Below, one piece after another: positions 38,817 to 47,694 of a stretch of 64,000 nucleotides of DNA (within the stretch, counting starts at the first letter, position 1; each line of letters begins with the position of its first letter). The notes beneath the pieces are model-generated. The model saw only the letters and a program-made list of their open reading frames with translations, was not told the origin of the DNA and searched no databases. The stretch is from contig NZ_BMFZ01000005.1 of the NCBI RefSeq assembly GCF_014639435.1, positions 248,001 to 312,000 on the forward strand, in the 5' to 3' direction. This stretch comes from Hafnia psychrotolerans (GTDB lineage: Bacteria; Pseudomonadota; Gammaproteobacteria; Enterobacterales; Enterobacteriaceae). The translations under genes were made by a program, and so were the position numbers.

Positions 38817-38847
38817 CCGCCACCGAGCTAAAGAAGGAGTGTGATTC

Positions 38848-40524
38848 ATGAACCATTCAGACAACAAAAACACGTGGAACTGCGGGGCGGATCTGGTCGT
38901 TGCGCAGCTTGAACAACAGGGCGTGAAGCATGTCTTTGGCATCCCCGGTGCAAAGATTGACCGGGTATTCGATTCACTGGTCGACTCGTCGATCATGACC
39001 ATTCCGGTACGCCACGAAGCCAATGCTGCATTTATGGCCGGTGCAGTTGGCCGTTTGACCGGCAAAGCTGGCGTGGCGCTGGTGACTTCCGGACCTGGTT
39101 GCTCAAACCTTATCACCGGCGTCGCTACCGCCACCTCAGAAGGTGACCCACTGGTCGCCATCGGCGGTGCGGTGAAACGTGCTGATCATGTTAAGCAGGT
39201 CCACCAGACCATGGACACGGTGGCAATGTTCCGCCCGGTAACCAAGTTTGCCGCCGAAGTCACCTCCTCTTCTGCGCTCTCCGAAGTGCTGGCCAACGGC
39301 TTTCGTGCCGCTGAGTTTGGTCGCCCCGGCGCGTCATTCATTAGCCTGCCGATGGACATTATCAACGAGCCAGCACAGGGCCGCTTGCTCAGTTCGCAGC
39401 CACCAACACTCGGCAGTGCGCCACAGGATGCCATCCATCAGGTTGCCACTTGTCTGCAGAAAGCCAAAAATCCGGTGTTGCTGCTTGGCCTGATGGCCAG
39501 CCAGCCACGCAACGCTGCGGCCATCCGTCGGTTACTCAGTAAAAGCGATCTGCCCGTGACCAGCACCTATCAGGCGGCAGGCGTTATCGATCAGGCACAC
39601 TTCCACCGCTTCGCGGGTCGCGTCGGTTTATTCAATAATCAGGCCGGTGACCGCCTGCTGCGCAATGCCGATTTAGTGATCACTATCGGTTACAGTCCGG
39701 TTGAGTACGAACCGGCACAGTGGAGTAACGACCAGGCCGAGCTGGTACACATCGACGTGGTGCCTGCTGAGACCGACAGTGATTACTCCCCTGATATCGA
39801 ACTGGTCGGTGACATCGCCGATACGCTGGACCTGCTGACCGAGCAGGTGCATCAACATTTTGACCTCAGCTCGGCGACGCTGGCGATCCTTGACGATCGC
39901 CGCCAACAGCGCGAACTGCTGGCCCAAAAAGGTCGTAGCCTGAACCAGTTTGCCATTCACCCACTGCGCCTGGTGCGCGCCATGCAGGACATTGTTAACA
40001 GTGACGTGACGCTGTGCGTGGACATGGGGAGTTTCCATATATGGATCGCCCGCTATCTTTACAGCTTCCGTGCGCGTCAGGTGCTGATCTCCAACGGCCA
40101 GCAGACGATGGGCGTCGCGCTGCCGTGGGCGATTGGTGCAGCACTGGTCGAACCCGGCCGCAAAGTGGTGTCTGTCTCCGGCGACGGCGGCTTCATGCAG
40201 TCGAGCATGGAACTGGAAACCGCGGTACGTCTTGGCGTCAACTTGCTGCACATCATCTGGGTGGATGACGGCTACAACATGGTAGCGATTCAGGAACAGA
40301 AGAAATATCAGCGCACCTCCGGCGTAAAATTCGGCCCGATAGACTTTAAAGCCTACGCCGAATCCTTCGGTGCCAAAGGTTTCGCCGTCACCTCGTCCGA
40401 CACACTGGAAAGTACCCTACGCGCCGCTATGGACGTACAAGGTCCCTCCGTGGTCGCCGTCCCGGTGGATTACAGCGATAACGCGTTATTAATGGGACAG
40501 TTGAATATGGGGGAGATGTTTTAG
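38848..40524 (+). CDS. budB: Catabolic acetolactate synthase
   Basis: Condenses two pyruvates to 2-acetolactate for acetoin formation. It is a thiamine diphosphate enzyme of 558 residues, and the FAD-free catabolic type (BudB/AlsS). The catalytic Glu57 lies in [11 protein letters not shown]. The ThDP-Mg motif [16 protein letters not shown] ...DDGYN is near residues 447-475. AAGGAG stands before the ATG. It diverts pyruvate and consumes protons in acid fermentation. Ends in a good terminator. Confidence 0.97.
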   Translation: MNHSDNKNTWNCGADLVVAQLEQQGVKHVFGIPGAKIDRVFDSLVDSSIMTIPVRHEANAAFMAGAVGRLTGKAGVALVTSGPGCSNLITGVATATSEGDPLVAIGGAVKRADHVKQVHQTMDTVAMFRPVTKFAAEVTSSSALSEVLANGFRAAEFGRPGASFISLPMDIINEPAQGRLLSSQPPTLGSAPQDAIHQVATCLQKAKNPVLLLGLMASQPRNAAAIRRLLSKSDLPVTSTYQAAGVIDQAHFHRFAGRVGLFNNQAGDRLLRNADLVITIGYSPVEYEPAQWSNDQAELVHIDVVPAETDSDYSPDIELVGDIADTLDLLTEQVHQHFDLSSATLAILDDRRQQRELLAQKGRSLNQFAIHPLRLVRAMQDIVNSDVTLCVDMGSFHIWIARYLYSFRARQVLISNGQQTMGVALPWAIGAALVEPGRKVVSVSGDGGFMQSSMELETAVRLGVNLLHIIWVDDGYNMVAIQEQKKYQRTSGVKFGPIDFKAYAESFGAKGFAVTSSDTLESTLRAAMDVQGPSVVAVPVDYSDNALLMGQLNMGEMF

Positions 40525-40544
40525 GGGAGTAACATAAATCATTG

Positions 40545-40576
40545 AAGGGCGCGAGGATGGTGAATGGCGCCCTTTT
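40545..40576 (+). terminator. Terminator of budAB
   Basis: AAGGGCGC / GCGCCCTT, a perfect 8-bp stem with a 14-nt loop and four T, 20 bp after the budB stop and just before the convergent HNH gene. Confidence 0.8.
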
Positions 40577-40578
40577 GA

Positions 40579-41340
40579 TTATTCCGCGAGAAAGATTTTA
40601 TTCCGATGATATTTTAACTGGCTTATATCGGGCGGATAACGGCGCGGTAACCGAAGCTTCTTTCCTTCATAATTGGCAAAATTTTCAATGTAAATGGTGC
40701 TTTTAAGTTTCTTAATTTGCGGCGAAAGCAGCATCTCTAGATGGTCATTAAACGAGATCAAACCGCGATCAAAAGCTTTGTCATGCAGACTGGAAAGACA
40801 TAGCCCGTTGCTAGGGTTTAAACGGTGCTCAACAGCATGACTCCACGGACGAATATGGCTTGCAACCAATAAAGCGGGTTCTTCCAGTTCGGTCAGGCAG
40901 CAGCGATATTCGTAGGCTGCTAGAACGTGTTTGCGGAACAGTTGCTGATCGACTCGAGCCTTAACAATTGTCGTTCTTTCTCTGCCACTAAAATCATGAA
41001 CTTCACTGTCTTGTATTTGCACTGCAGACGGTTCAAGTTTTTCCATCGCTTGCTCGCATTGTGCGCCGAATGCTGCGGTGTCTTCCGTCATTTCTTGCCA
41101 TAAAGCGCGGTCAGCATTAGACACACCTTTCAAACCCGTACGGCCCGATTCAATGATAAAGGGGTCAAGGCTGGCAAAATTAACCAACTTCATAGCTAAT
41201 GCAGAGGGCGTACGGCCAATGAGATTGGCATAGTGAATAATATCGGAATTCTTTGAATGCAGCCTTCCAAAAGGAATTTGACTATAAAGAGTGAAAGCGA
41301 CGATAAGTTGATCACGAGTCCAACGGTTCACACCAGCCAT
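40579..41340 (-). CDS. Orphan HNH endonuclease (predicted restriction-type)
   Basis: An HNH nuclease of 253 residues. The C-terminal half has the motif CCLTELEEPALLVASHIRPW ... NPSNGLCLSSLHDKAFDRGL, the pattern of the HNH_2 family often annotated as predicted restriction endonuclease (COG3440 type). The N-terminus MAGVNRWTRDQLIVAFTLYS is a typical start for these proteins, so the ATG at 41338-41340 is preferred over a GTG 16 codons upstream. No methyltransferase or specificity gene is next to it, so its target and its role in defence are unknown. It marks the edge between shared and accessory DNA. Confidence 0.8.
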   Translation of the reverse strand: MAGVNRWTRDQLIVAFTLYSQIPFGRLHSKNSDIIHYANLIGRTPSALAMKLVNFASLDPFIIESGRTGLKGVSNADRALWQEMTEDTAAFGAQCEQAMEKLEPSAVQIQDSEVHDFSGRERTTIVKARVDQQLFRKHVLAAYEYRCCLTELEEPALLVASHIRPWSHAVEHRLNPSNGLCLSSLHDKAFDRGLISFNDHLEMLLSPQIKKLKSTIYIENFANYEGKKLRLPRRYPPDISQLKYHRNKIFLAE

Positions 41341-42125
41341 GTGCTTATTATCCAGTAAGTATGAGTTCGAGTTATCGATTCTACTCACTATGCCGGTGTA
41401 AAAACAGAACGCAAAATGCAGTTTATAAATAGTAAAACATCACGTTCCCATTAATCCTTTTCAATCCAGTAACCGGATTACACGTCGAGCATGATAAATA
41501 GCTTTATCACTCCGCAAGGCTATTTTCCCGCTCTAGCGATACGCGTGGCGATCTATAAGTGACAAGCCATCATGTTCAACACATGAATTCACCACATCTC
41601 ATGGTATTATATTCGCATCACTATGCTCAGTGGTCACCTTGGGGTGATGAAAAGGCGTACCGCTTAGCATAAGACCATCGTGATGAGCCAACAGACAAAC
41701 GAATAGCCATTGCAAGACTTATTCAGTTGAGGATGTGTAGATTCAATGCTGTGGCTCTGTATCACAGCCACGCCCTCAAACCATACTTTTGAACCACTAC
41801 CCCGCTTGAACTTGAAGAGACTGTAACTCACTGCCGGGCACTCGCATTCGCATCCTCAACCATTGTGTCGCGATAGCTCCGAAGCAAAAAACCGGCTGAA
41901 TTTAGCTTAAGGTAAATAGGTTTCAAACCTGCTGAGCAGCGTATTGCGAGTCAACACGTCATCTGTACCGCGCTATGTCTCGCTGCCCTTCTCCGCCACA
42001 TTCTGTAACATCTACGACTTAACACAAATAAGATAGTACTCAACTCCTGACGGTCGCTAAGACGTCAACTTATTCGATAATGTATTAAGAACAATAATTT
42101 TATTCCTGAATAGATCTTTCCAAAT

Positions 42126-42139
42126 TAAGAATAGACTTA
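42126..42139. promoter_or_regulatory. RcsAB-box-like sequence 1
   Basis: TAAGAATAGACTTA fits the RcsAB consensus TRVGAAWAWTSYGR at 11 of 14 positions. In AT-rich DNA such matches can occur by chance. Confidence 0.3.
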
Positions 42140-42468
42140 GTAATTATGAGATGAAAAATGCCATTAAAAACAATCAATGGGTTGAAATATAGTGATAATC
42201 ACACAGAAGATCTTGATTAGTAATTAGCTTAGATGATGATTCAAAATGAAAAGTGACAATAAAAATCACAAGTTAATTAAAAAAGCTAATATTTTTAACC
42301 TCTCAACCCAATTTTAAGAAATTCCCCTGTTTTGGTTCTTTTTCGTTTAGGTTGCGCAAAAAAAAAAAACCAAAATTCCACCCAAAACAGCATAAAAAAC
42401 AAAAATAAATTAAATAAAAAGAATAATAAACCAAGTAGATAAAAAACTGGAATGAGAGCCATTCAAGT

Positions 42469-42482
42469 TAAGAATGCGCCTA
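42469..42482. promoter_or_regulatory. RcsAB-box-like sequence 2
   Basis: TAAGAATGCGCCTA matches the E. coli-type box TAAGAATATTCCTA at 11 of 14 positions, with both half-sites intact and only the centre different. It lies about 350 bp before the LuxR-type gene. Confidence 0.35.
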
Positions 42483-42551
42483 GATTTCACTGCGACATTG
42501 AAGCTAAAGCGTTACATAGCTCACAGTTCCACCGAAAAATAGGAATTTTAT

Positions 42552-42565
42552 TAGGATTAAGCCTA
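42552..42565. promoter_or_regulatory. RcsAB-box-like palindrome 3
   Basis: TAGGATTAAGCCTA is a near-perfect palindrome (TAGG-N-TTAA-N-CCTA), 11 of 14 positions to the RcsAB consensus. It could also be the operator of the LuxR-type protein encoded downstream. Confidence 0.35.
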
Positions 42566-42824
42566 GTAAAAAGTGTGAATATATTGATAGAAAAGTGTAA
42601 ATCGATCGATAAAACCTATTGTTAGATGTAATTGCGAGTGAGATAAACGATTGGAAGAGTTTCGCCCTCGTATTATTCTACATACATTAAACGGAGTGGA
42701 GTAAATATGAAATCAGCATAGTTAATATGCTTGTCTTTATATCGCACTAAAAAAATGAGTTATTCTTCACGCTCTCATCGAGAAGTCTTTGAGCGTCTTT
42801 AAACCCATGCTATTAGGCGGAAAA

Positions 42825-43433
42825 ATGCCTCGGTTAATAATCTGGAGTGAGTGCCAGTTTACTAGGCTTGCGTTAAAGGAGATTGTATCCAGGAAACTGC
42901 CTTACGTTACCGAAGTCATGTTCATTGGCTCTGATGACAAGGTGAACTTGTGTACAAGAGATTATCTAATTATCGATCCTTCTGGAGACGGTTTTCACAA
43001 GTGCTATGAGTTTTTAAATGAACACAACAGCATATTAGAACCAGAGAGAGTTCTTATTTTTTCTTCTGAGGTCGATATGTTGATGCTAGATCTTCTTTTT
43101 AAGAAAGAGTTCAAGTTTCTTAAAAAGAAGAGGTATTTACCAGAGATTTCCAGCGCAGTAGAGAAATTTATACAGCTCAAGAACCTAATGAGTGACGAGG
43201 ATGTATTTAATTATAAGATTACAAAAATGGAAGAAAAAATCTTAGTTATGATGATGTCGGGTCTTTCAGTTAAAAATATTTCTAATATATTAAAGCTAAG
43301 TGTGAAGACCATCAGTGTACATAAATGTAATTCACTGAGAAAGATTGGCGTCGACGCCAAAAGCAGTTCGGGTTTGTTTTTCTTTCATAAACATGTTGTG
43401 GGAAACAGAGCCGTTTTACAAAAATCAATATAA
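42825..43433 (+). CDS. LuxR-type transcriptional regulator at the head of the EPS locus
   Basis: A 202-residue protein with a receiver-like N-terminal half lacking a recognisable phosphorylation pocket and a C-terminal LuxR helix-turn-helix (ITKMEEKILVMMMSGLSVKN, LKLSVKTISVHKCNSLRKIG). In layout it resembles the RcsA/BglJ/FimW group of RcsB partners, but sequence similarity to RcsA is low. The ATG at 42825 is preferred over a TTG at 42789 and an ATG at 42807 because GGCGG lies just upstream. It is followed by a degenerate EAL gene; both read toward the polysaccharide operon. A role in its control is inferred from position. Confidence 0.8.
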   Translation: MPRLIIWSECQFTRLALKEIVSRKLPYVTEVMFIGSDDKVNLCTRDYLIIDPSGDGFHKCYEFLNEHNSILEPERVLIFSSEVDMLMLDLLFKKEFKFLKKKRYLPEISSAVEKFIQLKNLMSDEDVFNYKITKMEEKILVMMMSGLSVKNISNILKLSVKTISVHKCNSLRKIGVDAKSSSGLFFFHKHVVGNRAVLQKSI

Positions 43434-43449
43434 CAAGCACGTGTTGCTG

Positions 43450-43477
43450 GTTTTTGAGTACATGTTTTTGAGTACAT
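43450..43477 (+). repeat. 14-bp perfect tandem repeat before the EAL gene
   Basis: GTTTTTGAGTACAT occurs twice head to tail, ending 30 bp before the EAL gene start. The position suits a regulator site or a recent slippage event. Confidence 0.6.
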
Positions 43478-43507
43478 ATCGTTAAGCTTATATCCATGGA
43501 GTAAGGA

Positions 43508-44194
43508 ATGCGATCGGTGAAAAGAAGTAACTCCGGATATGTCTTCGAGCCCATAGTCACAGTATCAGGTGGAATGCTTGGTTTTGAATTGGTGAAAAAA
43601 AGAGAGAAGAACGAACATCAATTTAATACTAAAGAGCATCGGGATGCTGTACCGGAAGAAGACAGAATAAAAGCATTCTTTGACCAGGTCACTATCGCTT
43701 GTGTCAATGAAGATGTTTTTATTAATCACTCTTTTTTGCTATCAATCGTTATCGATTATGACATTGCACTTCATATCATTAGTAACACAGCAATACGAAA
43801 GGTATTACAACAGCATAGTTACATAAGACTGACGCTGGATGAGCATTTCAAGGAGTTTGAAATTGAGGAAGAACGTGCTGTTCTTCATGCTCTGACAAAA
43901 TACTGCACCTTATGGCTAGACCGTTTTGGGGAAGGAAGCACCAGTCTTTCTCTGGTGATGAATGAAAAATTTGAGTATATAAAAATAAGTGAGAGTTTTT
44001 TCTGGCAACACCAGGGAACCTTATCATTCCGTAAAATTATTGAATACCTGAGGCCCTATTGTAATGGCGTTATCATTTGTGGCGTTGAACACTATAGCCA
44101 CATTGAATACTTAAAGGGTAGCGATATTCAGGCAATGCAAGGGGCATTATGGTGGTCTTATAACCAGGAAAAAATAATTCAATATTTTTCCTGA
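43508..44194 (+). CDS. Degenerate EAL-domain protein (YdiV-like)
   Basis: A stand-alone EAL fold of 228 residues. The EAL motif is E27-L-V, but the second Asp of the DDFG motif is Arg (DRFG 138-141), and the KxD motif reads KIS (159-161). Two metal/catalytic positions are therefore lost and c-di-GMP hydrolysis is unlikely. The end AMQGALWWSYNQEKIIQYFS resembles the end of YdiV, the non-enzymatic EAL protein that binds FlhD and blocks flagellar genes. GGAGTAAGGA precedes the ATG. It may act by binding a regulator protein (FlhDC or the LuxR-type neighbour) and not c-di-GMP. This is inference. Confidence 0.8.
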   Translation: MRSVKRSNSGYVFEPIVTVSGGMLGFELVKKREKNEHQFNTKEHRDAVPEEDRIKAFFDQVTIACVNEDVFINHSFLLSIVIDYDIALHIISNTAIRKVLQQHSYIRLTLDEHFKEFEIEEERAVLHALTKYCTLWLDRFGEGSTSLSLVMNEKFEYIKISESFFWQHQGTLSFRKIIEYLRPYCNGVIICGVEHYSHIEYLKGSDIQAMQGALWWSYNQEKIIQYFS

Positions 44195-44238
44195 TTGAGC
44201 AATAGATAGAATGAAATTTTTTATGCTTTTATAAAGAT

Positions 44239-44252
44239 AAAGAATAATCGTC
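44239..44252 (+). promoter_or_regulatory. Candidate RcsAB box of the EPS operon
   Basis: AAAGAATAATCGTC matches TRVGAAWAWTSYGR at 10 of 14 positions, keeping the GAATAATC core. It lies upstream of the ops element and about 440 bp before wcaJ, the same kind of distance as the box of Erwinia amsG. A TATTAT -10 candidate follows at 44257-44262. Confidence 0.35.
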
Positions 44253-44329
44253 AGAATATTATGGCGAGGTCTTTTTATCGCCCTGATTATTGAGCAACTA
44301 TTTTGGCAAATTGGTAGCCGTAAACCAGG

Positions 44330-44340
44330 GGCGGTAGCGT
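44330..44340 (+). promoter_or_regulatory. ops element (JUMPstart), RfaH recruitment site
   Basis: GGCGGTAGCGT is an exact match to the ops consensus GGCGGTAGYNT, embedded in a JUMPstart-like stretch (GGTAGCCGTAAACCAGG just before it). In the transcript it pauses RNA polymerase and loads the antiterminator RfaH, letting long polysaccharide operons be read to the end. It lies 344 bp before the wcaJ start. Confidence 0.88.
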
Positions 44341-44382
44341 AGCTAAAATATCTGAAGCAACCGAAAAAAATGGCAATTCAAC

Positions 44383-44406
44383 ACTCTTACTAAGACTCTT
44401 ACTAAG
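44383..44406 (+). repeat. 12-bp perfect tandem repeat in the EPS leader
   Basis: ACTCTTACTAAG occurs twice head to tail. The junction reads TAAGACTCTTACTA, which is loosely like an RcsAB box, but it lies downstream of the ops element, inside the expected transcript. Confidence 0.55.
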
Positions 44407-44683
44407 GTGCGAAGCATATAGGCGATGTGGTTTTAACGTATTGTTAAAATCATGCCAGCCTCATATTTTCACCCCCCTACTATTAACCATAATAAAAATC
44501 ATATTTTTTAGTTTTACGAAGCATGGTTGTTATTGTTAATGATGAAGAGCACATGAAAATCCCACCTATAAAGACGGCGCTTTTACAGAGGAATTACTGC
44601 ATTGACTAAGAGCGGTGACTGAAGGGGAATATTTTATCTAAATCTGATTTATTCAACAAAACCCTAATAAGAGTGAAACCAGA

Positions 44684-46081
44684 ATGAAAACTCCACACAA
44701 TCGCACACGCTCTAATGCCAATGCGTCATTGATTTCAATGGTTCAGCGGTTTTCTGATATCTCAATAATATTCTTCAGCCTGTATATAGTGATTTTATGT
44801 AATAAACTGACATTTAACTATAAACATGTACTGACAGCGTTGGTCGTTCTGGGTGCATTCCAAATGATTGGCGGAATTACAGATTTTTATCGCTCTTGGC
44901 GTGGAGTGAAAATGTCTGCTGAGTTGGTTCTCATCTCTAAGAACTGGACACTAAGCTTGATTGTCACTCTGGGATTAATTTCAGTCTTAAGTGATTTTTA
45001 TTTAGGTTTCAAGATTTTCATTGAGTGGTATTTTGCCGTTTTAGCTGGATTCTTTCTATGTCGTATTGGTATTCGGGTCGGATCCGGTCTTTTACGCAAG
45101 ATGGGATACAATGTTCGACGGGTTGCAGTCGTCGGTACAATGCCCGCAGGCATTAACCTCATCAGTAGTTTTATTGACGAACCATGGATGGGTTTCGTTG
45201 TGACCGGCATTTACGATGAAAAGCCTTTAGAGGGTATCACCGGTATTAATTACGCTGGAGATTTCGACCAACTTATTGAAGATGCCCGCGGCGGAAAACT
45301 GGATCGCATCTATATTGCGATGAGTATGAAGGATGAGTTAAAAATAAAAAATATTGTGCGGAAACTCACGGATACGACCTGTTCTGTACTGCTGATTCCT
45401 GATGTATTTACATTCAACATCCTCCAGTCACGCACTGAAGAAATCAATGGAATACCTGTTGTGCCACTGTTTGACACACCATTAAACGGTATTAACATGG
45501 TGTTCAAACGTATCGAAGATATCGCGGTTTCCTCTATTATCCTTCTGTTGATTTCCGTTCCACTCATGATAATTGCTTGTGCGATTAAACTGACCTCCCC
45601 GGGACCGGCTATTTTCCGCCAGGTTCGCTATGGCATGGACGGTAAGCCTATTATAGTATGGAAATTCCGTACGATGACGGTCATGGAAAATGGTGGATTA
45701 GTGGTACAGGCAAAGCAAAATGATCCCCGGGTCACTAAGCTAGGGAAATTCCTGCGAAACACCTCTCTCGATGAGTTACCGCAATTTTTTAACGTACTCT
45801 TCGGTCAGATGTCAGTTGTCGGTCCCAGACCACATGCGGTCGCTCATAATGAACAATATCGTTCTCTGATCGAAGGCTATATGCTCCGCCATAAAGTCAA
45901 ACCCGGCATTACCGGATTGGCTCAAATTAATGGCTTCCGGGGTGAGACTGACACACTCGACAAGATGCAAAAACGTGTAGACTTTGACCTGTTATATATT
46001 CGTGGCTGGAGCATTTGGTTGGATCTTGAGATTATATTCTTAACCTTCTTCAAAGGCTTTGTCAGTAAGACGGCATATTAA
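44684..46081 (+). CDS. wcaJ: Undecaprenyl-phosphate glucose/galactose phosphotransferase (WcaJ/AmsG-like)
   Basis: Starts the repeat unit by moving a hexose-1-phosphate from UDP-hexose to undecaprenyl phosphate at the inner membrane. The 465 residues have the usual layout: four N-terminal membrane helices, a Rossmann-like CoA-binding-type domain (AVVGTMPAGINLI), a fifth membrane segment near 280, and the catalytic PHPT domain with KLTSPGPAIFRQVRYG, WKFRTM, NTSLDELPQFFNVLFG and VGPRP. The C-terminus DLEIIFLTFFKGFVSKTAY is typical. Glucose (WcaJ) versus galactose (AmsG) cannot be told from sequence by eye. It opens the operon, as amsG does in Erwinia and unlike E. coli, where it is internal. 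Confidence 0.94.
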   Translation: MKTPHNRTRSNANASLISMVQRFSDISIIFFSLYIVILCNKLTFNYKHVLTALVVLGAFQMIGGITDFYRSWRGVKMSAELVLISKNWTLSLIVTLGLISVLSDFYLGFKIFIEWYFAVLAGFFLCRIGIRVGSGLLRKMGYNVRRVAVVGTMPAGINLISSFIDEPWMGFVVTGIYDEKPLEGITGINYAGDFDQLIEDARGGKLDRIYIAMSMKDELKIKNIVRKLTDTTCSVLLIPDVFTFNILQSRTEEINGIPVVPLFDTPLNGINMVFKRIEDIAVSSIILLLISVPLMIIACAIKLTSPGPAIFRQVRYGMDGKPIIVWKFRTMTVMENGGLVVQAKQNDPRVTKLGKFLRNTSLDELPQFFNVLFGQMSVVGPRPHAVAHNEQYRSLIEGYMLRHKVKPGITGLAQINGFRGETDTLDKMQKRVDFDLLYIRGWSIWLDLEIIFLTFFKGFVSKTAY

Positions 46082-46248
46082 TCTTATACAGACTCTTTAG
46101 GTCCCTTTATTACGGGTTAAGTTGAAATATCGTCAACCCTATTACATTTTTTATCCAGGCATTATGGCGCTAAAAAACCCTTCAAATACAATGAGAAATT
46201 AATACAGGATGCCTTAAGCATCAGGTGTAACCCTTCGCTTCGTACATA

Positions 46249-46271
46249 GACTCCTTGGGTTAAAAGGAGTC
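46249..46271 (+). promoter_or_regulatory. Hairpin in the wcaJ-wza gap
   Basis: GACTCCTT-GGGTTAA-AAGGAGTC, a perfect 8-bp stem without a T-run. It may be a pausing or processing signal in the 475-bp gap, which otherwise contains no gene. Confidence 0.5.
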
Positions 46272-46446
46272 TTGCAATGGTGAGAACTCAGAGTGAAATA
46301 GTTTTGAATGTATGACTCCTTTATTGGCGTCTCTCCAATAAAATAAGTGGAATGAATAATATTTATTTCAAACGGATAAAATTGTTCAGGCGTTTTTGAT
46401 AACTCTTAATGTGCTCTTCTTTTTTACCAAAACTGAGGTTGTCTAC

Positions 46447-46471
46447 CGGGTTTTATTGCCCCGTTTTTTTT
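46447..46471 (+). terminator. Weak terminator-like hairpin before wza
   Basis: CGGG, a 9-nt loop, CCCG, then eight T. The stem is short, so termination would be partial. RfaH loaded at the upstream ops site could read through it. Confidence 0.45.
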
Positions 46472-46556
46472 CAAAGTGACCACTTCTGTTTATTAACACC
46501 ATTCACTGACACTAACACTGACAGATTACTCTCTTCTTCATTGATGATATGAACTT

Positions 46557-47690
46557 ATGACGAAAAAATATTTGAAATTTTCGGTGATTGCCGTTGCATT
46601 AGGGCTATTAAGTGGCTGTAACGTGCTACCTGGACAGGATCTTAGCACTTCAGGTAAAGACATCATCAAAGCGCAGGACAGTGATTTTGATCTGGATAAA
46701 ATGGTTAACGTATTACCGATGACACCAGGTTTGATCGACAAGCTGCGTCCGGTACCGGTTAACGCCCGTTCCAATCCGCAGTTAGATGCTCTCCTCAGCC
46801 GCTATGAATACCGTGTTGGTGTGGGTGACGTGCTCATGGTGACAGTGTGGGAACACCCGGAATTGACGACGCCGGCAGGGCAATATCGCAGCGCCAGCGA
46901 TACAGGTAACTGGGTCAATGCAGATGGCACTATATTCTATCCCTATATCGGCAAGGTCGCGGTTGCAGGTAAAACATTGAGCGAGATCCGTAAAGATATC
47001 AGCCGCCGGCTAACTACCTATATTGAAAGCCCGCAGGTCGATGTCAGCATCGCGGCATTCCGCTCACAAAAAACCTACATTACGGGTGAAGTGGCGAAAT
47101 CTGGCCAGCAGGCGATTACCAATATTCCATTGACTGTGATGGATGCGATCAATGCCGCGGGTGGCCTGGCTCCTGATGCCGACTGGCGTAACGTCGTACT
47201 GACCCACAACGGCCAGGATTCCAAAATCTCATTATATGCCCTAATGCAAAGGGGCGACCTGACACAGAATAAATTGCTCTATCCCGGGGATATTCTGTTT
47301 ATTCCGCGTAATGATGACCTGAAAGTATTTGTAATGGGTGAAGTCGGCAAGCAGGCGACGCTGAAGATGGATCGCAGTGGTATGACGCTGGCTGAAGCAT
47401 TGGGCCATGCAGAAGGTATTTCGCAGGCGATGAGCGATGCCAGCGGTATCTTTGTCGTGCGTCAGTTGAAAAATGATAAAACCGGCAAGATTGCCAATAT
47501 CTATCAGTTAAATGCACAAGATGCCTCCGCGATGGTGCTGAGTACTGAATTCCAACTGCAACCGTACGATATTGTCTATGTCACCACAGCCCCTGTTGTT
47601 CGTTGGAATCGCGTTATTTCACAACTGGTGCCGACCATCACAGGTCTGCATGATATGACAGAAAACGTTCGCTATATCAGGAACTGGTGA
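46557..47690 (+). CDS. wza: Outer membrane polysaccharide export protein Wza
   Basis: Forms the octameric outer membrane channel for the polymer. The 377 residues (379 in E. coli) start with a lipoprotein signal; the lipobox LLSGC puts the acylated Cys at 21. The Poly_export motif [19 protein letters not shown], the two SLBB domains ([35 protein letters not shown]) and the C-terminal amphipathic helix region ([18 protein letters not shown]) are clear. It corresponds to AmsH. The ribosome site is weak. Confidence 0.97.
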   Translation: MTKKYLKFSVIAVALGLLSGCNVLPGQDLSTSGKDIIKAQDSDFDLDKMVNVLPMTPGLIDKLRPVPVNARSNPQLDALLSRYEYRVGVGDVLMVTVWEHPELTTPAGQYRSASDTGNWVNADGTIFYPYIGKVAVAGKTLSEIRKDISRRLTTYIESPQVDVSIAAFRSQKTYITGEVAKSGQQAITNIPLTVMDAINAAGGLAPDADWRNVVLTHNGQDSKISLYALMQRGDLTQNKLLYPGDILFIPRNDDLKVFVMGEVGKQATLKMDRSGMTLAEALGHAEGISQAMSDASGIFVVRQLKNDKTGKIANIYQLNAQDASAMVLSTEFQLQPYDIVYVTTAPVVRWNRVISQLVPTITGLHDMTENVRYIRNW

Positions 47691-47694
47691 GAAA

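Larger units (their letters stand above)
41341..42824. other. Gene-free AT-rich region at the edge of the exopolysaccharide locus
   Basis: About 1.5 kb with no plausible open gene in any frame. The left part (to about 42050) has more mixed composition. It contains a GTGGCT...AGCCAC inverted repeat near 41748-41768 and short peptide-like stretches ended by stops, perhaps decayed genes; no family could be named. The right part is AT-rich, with a run of 12 A near 42359. Three RcsAB-like sites lie in it (42126, 42469, 42552). It probably contains the promoter of the LuxR-type gene and may be silenced by H-NS. Confidence 0.5.

Noticed and set aside
41575-41800. Peptide stretch like QWSPWGDEKAYRLA followed by stops
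   Set aside because: It hints at a decayed gene, but I could not name a family, and the frame is broken within 30 codons.
44391-44404. TAAGACTCTTACTA as an RcsAB box
   Set aside because: It arises at the junction of the tandem repeat and lies downstream of the ops element, inside the transcript; the site at 44239 is better placed.
46521-46534. ACAGATTACTCTCT as an RcsAB box before wza
   Set aside because: Ten of 14 positions to the E. coli wza box, but only 23 bp from the start codon, too close for an activator site.
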